37,519 nt of DNA from Cyanophora paradoxa (taxonomy: Eukaryota; Glaucocystophyceae; Cyanophorales; Cyanophoraceae): positions 1 to 37,519 of the forward strand of contig QPMI01000403.1 of assembly GCA_004431415.1 (NCBI GenBank). The letters are read 5' to 3'. Below, piece by piece: positions 1 through 7,677 of this stretch. The translations under genes were made by a program, and so were the position numbers. Numbering within the stretch: position 1 is the first letter of the stretch; every line of letters begins with the position of its first letter. Under the pieces are notes generated by a model. That model saw only the letters and a program-made list of their open reading frames with translations. It was not told the origin of the DNA and ran no database searches.

Positions 1-2656
1 AGGAATACAGAGCTCGAATTTGCGGTAAACCAGGCCGTCGATCCTGAAGTGCGAGCGGCAAGGAGCACAGGCGGCTGCACGCGACGTCGGAAGACCTGTG
101 CATGCGGTCCCACCCCACACGAACTTTAATATTCGGCAACTGCTTTCCTACCGCGCCGTGGCACTCGCACGCACCCATAGTCTTCCCAAACTCGAAGTGA
201 GGAGTCTCTCGGCATTAATCTCGACAAAGTCATCCTCACCAGGCGCCTTGACCAGCCTGCGTTCAATGTTGTTGAGACGCGTGGCTCACGGACAGCAGTT
301 CGCTATCTTGCACGTGCATGTGCATACATATACATGCACGTGACTCACCAGCCGGCCTTCTCGTTTTCCGGATAGGGGAGATTACCACCCATAGCGAATT
401 CTATTGGTGTTGAAACGTTTCGTGTCGCAGTGAAGACGCCTTTGTCGCATATGACTGGGATTGACCATGATCGCATTTAGGATTACCGTTGAGCATAATT
501 ACAAATTATATAGTCTGGTTTCAATATCCCGCTCACCTCGGACATCGGCCACAAAAGCGCCAGCCGGCTCCACTTCGTAAGCATCGACGTCGTAGGACCG
601 TGAGCCCTGATTATTGAACATCGATCGTGTCAGTCATGGTCGGACGCTTCGGAACAATGCAAAACAATTGCGTGTGCGTGCCTGGTAAAATCCGTCCGAG
701 TGGAATACAACGAGCAGCTCGGCTCCCGTAGTCGGCATGGCCGCAAGGGGGGGGTAGGTCGTGGTGCCCCATCCAAGTCCCGATCGGGGATAGCTCGGAT
801 GGGAGGGCAGCTGCCTGGTAGAAGTTGGCGTGACCTCAAAAACCTACACGTGCACTCGCGATGTCAGGAATCGTATCGGCGCATTATAATAACCGTCCTC
901 CACGCACAAACATGGCGTCGCAGAAGCAGAGTTCGCCATCGAGTTTCGAGCCAGCGGAGGGAGAGAGTGGAGCGGGCTCCGCATCCAGACTCGATCAACC
1001 TAGACACATTTGGCATCTTTGCGTACCTGAAAGACCACAATGAGATCAACTCGAATTGGGAAGAACGAATATACATAGCCGAACGAGCTCGCGCGATCGG
1101 GAATGTCATCGGTCGCACCAAGCTCCCATGAAGTCGCCAGAGTAATTTTTGATTCCTATTTCGGCGGGTGCTCCGATGTCTGGGTGTAAAGTACCAGATG
1201 TAAAGTTCCGAGTTTCCCGGGTTGAGGTCAGAGTCGCGGGGCTTGACGGCGTCACTGCGCACAAAATCGAAATCGAGCCATTTTTATATATTTAATTAGC
1301 TATAGCCTGGCGTGAGATCTCATGATCAGACGCACCACTTGTCTTTGCCTTCGAACTGTACTCGGCGGTAAATATAGCTCCGCGTTGACGTGGTTCCTCG
1401 CTTCTAACGCAGCAGAGTGGAAGTCGTCGCCGGGGTACCAGGCGAAAAGGAACAACCGGCTCGACTCGCTTGTGTAAGTGGTCCCCGCGACCACCGAGTC
1501 CGCGAGGAGCCTCGGCGGATTGACGCCGTAGTCGATCAACTGTCATCGGTATCGGAAATATGAATATTAACTCATACACGACGTCCATATCTTCAGCGAC
1601 TTGCATGCGTGTGCACCTTTAGGGAGTTCGCGGTCGGCTCGGAGGCGTTGAACTTGACCGATGTGAACGTGATTTGAACGCTTTCCGAGTCCGACGGGGC
1701 GTAGAAGTTCCTGAGGGGCTCGCGGCGTTAGCTGTGATGATTAATTTTTACAGAGAGGGCTGATATAAGTGGTTCGGGGACACGCCAGCCGGCCACTTCG
1801 TTGAAAGGCCCGCCGTTGTGCACTCCCTTGATTGTCTGTGTCGTTGATGTCGCTGCCACCGCCCCCGGAAGAGTCCCGCACACCGCTGCGCGCGTTTTAA
1901 TTTAGGACGAAAAGAAATCCAGAGCAAAAACTGATCGTGAGTGCGTGCTCTCACCCGAAACACTTGCGCGGAAAGCGCCGCCCGGCACCGGGTCCGCCGC
2001 ATCGGCAGTTCCCTTACTGCCTTGATTCTGGTGTTGAGTGGAAGATGGCGACAAGCTCGCCCCAGGTGTCGCGGTGAATGCAGGGAAATTTACGGCTGAC
2101 AATCTGAGCAGCAAATAATGAAATCATAAAAAGATTTAAGAATTAAAACCTTTGTGTCAAGCAAATTTAAAGTGAGCGCACGTAGGCTTGCCCCAGCCAA
2201 CCCCAGATTTCGGGTAAGGGGTCTCGTGTGCGACAAAGCGAACGGAGCTGCTCGTAATCTCGAAAACCTAACGACAACGCGGGTCAAGCGATGCCGAAGC
2301 GCAGATTTTGAAACGGTAGCCGACGGTCAAGAAGCACTGGTAGATCAAGTACACGCACATACATCACATCGAACCATCCGCTTGCCTGGCCATCGATCTC
2401 GAGCCACGTGTGTTTCAAGCTGCAGCTCGAGTCCTCCGCAGGCAGCGAGACGCGCCTGAAAAACATTTATAGCTTGTGTGCGCGATCAAAAACGTTTTGC
2501 AATTGAAACTTGTGCACCACGCGTGCATCTGGTAGGCGGTGTAGGGTTTCAGCGCGATGTCAACAGGTCCTCCTGGGAACGGGCTGAGAGATAACGAGTT
2601 GAATATCCGAGTCTGCCCCGAACTCGAACTCAGGGTCGCGGCGTCGGACGCAGTCG
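1..2656 (-). CDS. Host tandem CUB-like repeat gene, downstream part (multi-exon, partial)
   Basis: This is the 3' part of an intron-containing host gene; it runs off the left edge. Minus-strand reading gives short exons that repeat in the same order as in the right flank: a module ending in KPYTAYQMHAWC (about 2656-2540), one with WLEIDGQASGWFDVMYVR (about 2460-2345), a TS(S/T)S module ending GVGWGKP (about 2265-2180), an FPAFTATPGA module (about 2095-1925), an AATSTTQT module (about 1870-1765), an FYAPSDSESVQITF exon ending at 1710, and a GVNPPRLLA...GTTYTSESSRLFLF exon (about 1545-1360). A further, more diverged set follows to position 1. Exons end in GT and begin after AG. Patterns such as (Y/A)APxxxDxVxF and SSxLxVxF...GFxAxY resemble CUB domains, usually extracellular adhesion modules; most CUB cysteines are absent. 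Exact exon ends are estimates. Confidence 0.6.
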
Positions 2657-2686
2657 CTGCGTGCGCGCGACGCATGCGGCTCATGA

Positions 2687-2692
2687 TCAGCG
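2687..2692. repeat. Target-site duplication, left copy (TCAGCG)
   Basis: TCAGCG directly precedes the element's first base and recurs directly after its last base (28942-28947). Six bases is the usual duplication length for Polinton/Maverick integrases. The next four host bases on the right are ACAC, identical to the first four bases of the TIR, so the shared string can be read as up to 10 bases. The symmetry of the two TIR ends favours 6. Confidence 0.85.
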
Positions 2693-2765
2693 ACACATAT
2701 GAATATTCATATTTTAATCCCTCGGCGTTCCGCCTCAGGATTAAAATATGAATATTCATATGTGT
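2693..2765. repeat. Terminal hairpin of left TIR (28-bp perfect stem)
   Basis: Bases 2693-2720 and 2738-2765 are perfect reverse complements (28 bp), with a 17-base GC-rich centre (2721-2737) that itself pairs as GGCG/CGCC. Each arm also contains the self-palindrome ATATGAATATTCATAT, so each arm can fold alone. The first 73 bp of the element can therefore form a hairpin or branched cruciform at the extreme end. The same structure is at the right end in the same orientation relative to the terminus. Confidence 0.9.
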
Positions 2766-3073
2766 GATTCGATGTTATATCAATAAAATCGATTAATTTA
2801 TTTGAATTTTCATATGAATTTTCATATTTTTATATGCATTTTCAATTTATTTAATCGATGTTATATCGATAAACTCGATTAATCGATATTGTATCTTAAT
2901 TGTAGTTAATCGGAATTATATCAATAACTTCGATTGATCTTAATTGAATCCTAAATGAATTTAATCGGAATTATATCAATAAATTCGATTAAATCATGTT
3001 CTTTCCGATTAAATCAATTAAATATTTAACTTTGTTACCATAAGTGGTCTAAGTTGACTCACTTTCATAAACA

Positions 3074-3344
3074 TTTTGAACTCTTAGTCTCCTTGAATTT
3101 CTTAAGATGACTCAACTTAGTCAACTTAGTCAACTTTGTTACCATAATCAATCAGGGTGGACTCACTTTTAGATCAACTTTGAAATTTCAAGCAAAAATC
3201 AACTTTGATTTCAAAAGTGGATCTTCTAAGTGGACTCAAAATGTTCACTTTGTGATACATGTTTGCTATAATCCTTACTGTTTATGGTCAGGGTTGACTA
3301 AGTGGGGGGAGTTGACACATTTTTTGAAATCCTTTTTAGAAAAC
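3074..3344. repeat. Left-TIR-specific block with GTTGACT-type repeats
   Basis: This stretch of about 270 bp lies inside the left TIR and has no counterpart in the right TIR, where the flanking sequences are joined. It holds repeated CAACTTAGT units (about 3112-3136), a second copy of the ACTTTGTTACCATAA string found at 3029-3043, and GGTTGACTAAGTGGGGGGAGTTGAC near 3290-3316. That last motif is shared with the intergenic region before the GIY-YIG gene. It may be an insertion on the left or a deletion on the right; boundaries are good to a few bases. Confidence 0.65.
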
Positions 3345-3711
3345 TTTTGGTCCCAAATATTTCCTGTGAAATTTGAGTCAACTCAACCCACTTAGTCAAC
3401 CCTTGCATTGAATTCGTAACAAAATCCATATACTATTACTACTTTTACGATTAATATGAGTCAACCTTGAGTCCACTTTAATATAAATATTATATAATAG
3501 GGGGAATCAAGGGGAATGTTGAGTTTTACTGTAATGAAATCGAATAGTATTCGAAATCTTACATTTGTAGGTTTAGGATGCATTCATATTTTGGCTACAT
3601 CATACAGTAGAATTCTATTGTAAACAATGTCCGGAATCCGGAAAATAATCATTGTAGAAAGCTATTGTAATAAAAAAGATAAATTACCCTGTTTATCATT
3701 ATAGAAACCCA

Positions 3712-4110
3712 TTAAAACGGGAATCTATCATGTTTATGTCTCTCAGTCTTCTCAAATGTGAGGAAATTCATTGTTTTATCGATCTCATCTGCTACTGATT
3801 GTGTTTTATGCTGAGCTTCTTTACCACAACTGAATATATCAATTGCTAACATGCCTTCATTGGAATAACAATGAGCTGTACAATGGCTTTCATCTAATAG
3901 CAGAACCAAAGCAAAACCAGGAGGTGATAGTTTGCCATCAAATATCTCACAGTGTTTATGAACAATCCTAATGCCTTGTCTTAATACTGCTTGTTCAAGG
4001 GTTCCCATAATCCAATTACCTAGGAAGCTTACATGCTCATGTCCTGTTGCAATAGCTGATTTAGCCTTGTAATCAAGCATAACATGAAAGCCTCTGTATT
4101 TAGTCTCCAT
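3712..4110 (-). CDS. speD: S-adenosylmethionine decarboxylase proenzyme (SpeD family)
   Basis: This 132-residue protein matches the short bacterial/archaeal class of AdoMet decarboxylase. These are pyruvoyl enzymes that self-cleave and make decarboxylated AdoMet, the aminopropyl donor for spermidine. The diagnostic residues are present at family spacing: the Glu74-Ser75 cleavage site in DESHCTAH, His80 five residues after the serine (processing His68 of the Thermotoga enzyme) and Cys95 twenty residues after it in DIFSCG (catalytic Cys83). Length is normal for the class. The ORF is intact, starts at ATG 4110, and is the last gene of the minus-strand block, 23 bp after the zinc-ribbon reading frame. 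Some SpeD relatives decarboxylate arginine or ornithine instead, so the substrate is inferred. A role in host polyamine supply or DNA charge neutralisation is possible but not shown. Confidence 0.85.
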   Translation of the reverse strand: METKYRGFHVMLDYKAKSAIATGHEHVSFLGNWIMGTLEQAVLRQGIRIVHKHCEIFDGKLSPPGFALVLLLDESHCTAHCYSNEGMLAIDIFSCGKEAQHKTQSVADEIDKTMNFLTFEKTERHKHDRFPF

Positions 4111-4133
4111 TAAGAATACCTTAGAAAAATTAA

Positions 4134-4403
4134 CTAGTCAAACCTAATGCAAATATCCCTATACTCTACTCTGATTGATGAAGTAGCCCTTTTCCTGTGT
4201 GCTTGACTCTTTCTTTTGTTACAGTCCCTACACCTGATCCTTCACATGATTAAAGGATATGTTAGGATCACCTTGTTACATTGCAAACATCTAACAGATA
4301 CTTTCTCTTGAGCTTTGATGTAATGTGTCTCACTGTAATCGAATTTATCTTTACCATGAACTGTCATAGCAGCATCAATAAACTTTTTTGTTTTACTATC
4401 CAT
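4134..4403 (-). pseudogene. Small zinc-ribbon protein (DUF723-like) interrupted by in-frame TGA
   Basis: ATG at 4403 begins a 53-residue reading frame, followed by TGA (4244-4242) and then 35 more codons in the same frame to TAG (4136-4134). The N-terminal part has the pattern FIDAAMTVHGKDKFDYS, typical of the short zinc-ribbon module of phage and giant-virus endonucleases and homing-associated proteins. The four zinc ligands form CxxC-x15-CxxC: Cys39 and Cys42 lie before the TGA, Cys58 and Cys61 after it. The stop therefore cuts the metal site in half. It starts 3 bp after the stop of the preceding gene and is followed closely by speD. A nonsense mutation is the simplest reading; readthrough or a sequence error are alternatives. 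TGA ends other genes here, so recoding of the whole genome is unlikely. Confidence 0.6.
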
Positions 4404-4406
4404 ACT

Positions 4407-5258
4407 CTATATATAACCAATATTCTTATGGAGCAGTATCCTGCCCAAAATGGGGAAATATCGATTTGTCCCATAGTATTCAGCATAGGTATTCTGCTTT
4501 GCAATAAAATCGGTTCTCTCAGCATATAATACACACTTGTAGATACCAAACTTGGTGGCTCTAACCAGGAACTGGTAATCTTCTAAACCGAAATTGACTC
4601 CATGATAAGCAATACCAAAATTATCATATGGGGTGATCACAACTGCAAAATTAGGAGTTCCACCCTCTACTTGACAAAGAGCATAAACATCTGGTGGGAT
4701 ATCCACAACTACCTTGTAGTGGTCACCAATTTCAACAAGAGAGTCTACTACTGCTGTTTGTTCATTTACAACAATGGGGAATATCTTTATAATGTATGGG
4801 GCATTCATGCTGGGGACATAGGTTCGAATTCTTGTATTGGGATCAATGGGATTGGGTTGATCATTCACAAATAAAGGCGCTCCAACAGCCCCACCAACCC
4901 TAAGACCATCACCAATATAAGCTCCCCCCGATTTGCAGTTAATAGCTCCCGACCTAGATTCAAAAGAATAAGTAGACAGAGGATCTCCATAGCTATCTGG
5001 GTCTCCATAATGAGCAGAAAAGTTTGCATTTGTGACAAGTAGCTTAGTTGTCTTAACTATTCCATTATTTTTATCACATCTGAGTTCCTGTAATCTCAGC
5101 TTGTGGGTGGAACCAAATGTATTCATTGTAGGTTGGACCTCTGTGGATTGGAGACCCTCAACATCATCAAAGGTAGCATGCTGCAGAACATGGTTTGCTG
5201 GTGCAGCTAATGATAGCTGAGGTGTAATAATTCGTTCAAGTGGGGGTTGCTCAGCCAT
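4407..5258 (-). CDS. Fibre-cluster protein of unknown function, paralogue B
   Basis: An intact 283-residue protein that I cannot assign to a named family. Residues about 10-135 align by eye with the N-terminal part of the upstream gene at 5260-6125: shared features are VEGLQSTE / VRGLESTE, LRLQELRCDKNNGIVKTTKLLVTNANF and SGGAYIGDGLRV. The string D(K)NxGxVKTTxLLVTNANF resembles the shaft of phage tail-fibre or baseplate-type proteins. The C-terminal half is beta-rich in character, without a recognisable motif. ATG 5258 lies 1 bp after the stop of the upstream paralogue, implying joint transcription with the fibre block. A virion surface or fibre-associated role is an inference from position. 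Confidence 0.7.
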   Translation of the reverse strand: MAEQPPLERIITPQLSLAAPANHVLQHATFDDVEGLQSTEVQPTMNTFGSTHKLRLQELRCDKNNGIVKTTKLLVTNANFSAHYGDPDSYGDPLSTYSFESRSGAINCKSGGAYIGDGLRVGGAVGAPLFVNDQPNPIDPNTRIRTYVPSMNAPYIIKIFPIVVNEQTAVVDSLVEIGDHYKVVVDIPPDVYALCQVEGGTPNFAVVITPYDNFGIAYHGVNFGLEDYQFLVRATKFGIYKCVLYAERTDFIAKQNTYAEYYGTNRYFPILGRILLHKNIGYI

Positions 5259-5259
5259 T

Positions 5260-6125
5260 TTACATTAAAGGGATATATCTTTTATGGGTTGGGTCATCAA
5301 TAATATCTGGTTCCGAATAAAACCCTGTAACTGAAAGAGTATCAGGAGTTACACCTCTAAGAGCTGATACAGCGGCTATATCTGTTCTCAAACCGATAAG
5401 AGTTATAGTATATAACCCAATATCTGTAACAAACAAGTCAAAGGTGAAATTATTATTATAAACACAGTAGCCATAACCGAAATGATTATATCCCTGAACA
5501 TTGAAATAGTATTTATGACCTACTTGATTGTTGTTGGCTCTACAAAGGGAAAGCATTGCAGATGGAATCGCAAGACCTCTCAGTACTCTTTTGGTTCCTT
5601 CAATTAATTCCGAGTTTTCAAGAGTAACAGTATATCCAATGTAAAATTGAATTAATGGCTGCTGTGCGACAGGAGTATATAATCGAATTCGTTGGGGTCT
5701 TCCACATTTTGCTCTAGAGTATCTGGGACATCATTATACGAAATGGAGGATGAAAGCTGACCTGAAACTCTGCAACCTCCACCAATAAATGCTCCTCCTG
5801 ATCTCACAGTAACAGCAGCAGAATTCTTATCGAAATCAAGGGCTTTCAGATCAACACTGTAAGCATCTGGACCTCCATTAGTAGGTTGGAAGAAGTTTGC
5901 ATTAGTCACAAGAAGTCGAGTGGTTTTAACCACACCTGAATTCTTATCAGCTCTCAGCTCTTTAACTCGAATAATCGAATTTTTATCAAAGGAGTTACCA
6001 TTGGAGTTGGGTCTCTCTGTGGATTCTAAACCACGAACCTCATCATTTACTTCATGCTGGCGAAAATGCATTGCAGGGGATCCAAGGGAATATATAGGCA
6101 GTTGCACACGATTATATTCGCCCAT
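5260..6125 (-). pseudogene. Fibre-cluster protein of unknown function, paralogue A (frameshifted)
   Basis: The reading frame opens at ATG 6125 and runs 157 residues to a stop at 5652. The rest continues in another frame from about 5690 down to TAA at 5260, and includes GYTVTLENSELIEGTKRVLRG and the stretch after LSLCRANNNQ. Total span is 866 nt, 3n+2, against 852 nt for its paralogue at 4407-5258. The shared N-terminal pattern (LESTE, VKELRADKNSGVVKTTRLLVTNANF, SGGAFIGGGCRVSG) shows the two arose by tandem duplication. The break is a single net frame change near 5680-5700. Function is unknown. The neighbouring fibre gene ends 40 bp upstream. Confidence 0.65.
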
Positions 6126-6165
6126 TGCTTCTTTTACTAAGAAGGAAAGAAAAATAAACGAAGTT

Positions 6166-7677
6166 TTATGCTACCATCTTTCCTGTTGCAATATAACTCA
6201 TTTGATAGTGGAAAAGTCCAATGCTTTCATTAAATGCAGAATTTGCCGAAATTGTTGCATGAATAGTAAATGTTGTTGTTGTGGAACTTGTGACACCATA
6301 TACCAATACATATGAACCACCATTATACCCTTGTTTAAGATTGAGAACCACTTCTGGGGCTGCCGCAAATGCTTTTGGGAATGTGACAACCTGTGGAAAT
6401 CCCCAATGACCTGGACCTGTGATTGTTAAAGATTTTGAGAAACTCCCTGTTTGAATATACTGGTCTTTATTGACCCGTTGTTCTGAAACAAGTTTTGCAA
6501 TCTTTGTATTATCTGTTTCATCCATTGCATAATATGCTCTTGCGTAAGCATTTCCCCGACATAATAACGTTTTATCGTAAATATTTGCGGAATTGTGGAA
6601 AAACCATTGTTCTAAATAAAGAGGTGCATTCGGTTGGTAAATTTGACCGGATCCCACATACATGGTATTGTTGGCTGTAATTGTGTTACCTGTGATCGTA
6701 TTGGCTACAAACGGGTCTAAGGTTGGGAAATCTGTGATCTCCGATTTTGTGTGAGTATGGGCAAAATCTGTTATATCGGTCTTTGAATGACTGTGTGCGC
6801 CAACTGTGTTAGTAGCTGTTGGTTTTCCATAGATATTATCCCAATGGAGATAACCGCTATTTCCTGACGAAGCTGGGTTTTTGCTCCAACCAATAATACC
6901 AAGTAAGTATATTCTTCCTAAAACACCTTGAACACCAATTTTGTGAACATCTCGCAATTTACAGCAACATATAGCCTGAATGTATTTAAGTTGTATGATT
7001 GTGCATATGCATTTACTCGCATTGTGGTTTGAAAACCTTCATTTATATTAAACCCTTTAATGTCAAAATATCGACAGTTGAAGTGCGCTATATAAAAAAT
7101 GTAGCATGTTTTCATTCCTGTTGGAATATCCCAATACATGTAGCTATTACATACTAAATCATTTTGAGCTGCTGTGTATGCTCCCGTGTAGTAACTTATA
7201 TATGATTCATTTGTCCAATCAGCGGATTTCAAAAAATAATCGCCAAGAACACTTATAGCATCAAAGTCAGTAGGAGTAGAGAATGTTGGTTTATTAATTA
7301 AATCATCATAATTTCCACTTGTTGCAACAGTAGCAAATGTTGGTTTGTCTGTGATCTCCGCCCATAAATGAGAGTGGGCGAAATTTGTTATTTGATCTCT
7401 TGTGTGAGTATGGGCGAAATCTGAAATCTCATCTTTTGTGTGAAGATGTGCAAATCGGGTATCTGTAATCGTGAATGTGTGTGGTCAAAATCTGTTATTT
7501 GTGATTTTGTGTGAGTGTGTATGGGCATGTGCAAGTTGCTAAGAGTTAATCTGTCTTTTCCTACAATATTAAGAGTTTCCCGAGTTAAGATTGGTTGAGT
7601 ATTTGGGAAGCCATACATTTGTTGAATATAATACCTCACATCACGTTTTTCATCATTTGTCAATGCTCTGTTGAATA
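6166..7677 (-). pseudogene. 3' continuation of the giant fibre gene, in shifted frames, with H-type-lectin-like tip
   Basis: Three pieces in different frames continue the fibre protein encoded from 12471. First (about 7725-7480): the end of a LamG-like domain (DVRYYIQQMYGFP), then THTKSQITDFDHTH. Second (about 7475-6918): more HTHT(K/R)D repeats, AEITDKPTF, then DWTNESYISYYTGAYTAAQNDL. Third (6957-6166): GWSKNPASSGNSGYLHWDNI, two HTHTK repeats and a C-terminal domain. The last about 75 residues, with VVTFPKAFAAAPEVVLNL, TTTTFTIHA and a closing IGLFHYQMSYIATG, fit the pattern of H-type lectin domains, which bind sugars. Frame changes fall near 7725, 7475 and 6950. Each piece still has an open frame and conserved motifs, so the lesions are recent or are sequence errors. 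Confidence 0.6.

Larger units (their letters stand above)
2693..3518 (+). repeat. Left terminal inverted repeat of the Polinton-like element
   Basis: The sequence from 2693 inward is the reverse complement of the right end (28941 leftward), nearly base for base by eye. It covers the terminal hairpin, an AT-rich tract rich in ATCGAT/ATTATATCAATAA blocks, a GTTGACT-containing tract, and an inner boundary at a GGGGGAAT...GGGGAATG block near 3518. The left copy is about 826 bp and the right about 554 bp. The difference is one block of about 270 bp (about 3074-3344) present only on the left. TIRs of this class serve as integrase ends and as origins for protein-primed replication. Confidence 0.9.

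Noticed and set aside
4242-4244. In-frame TGA as evidence of a changed genetic code
   Set aside because: TGA is the natural stop of the packaging ATPase at 18241-18243, and long intact genes show no internal TGA.
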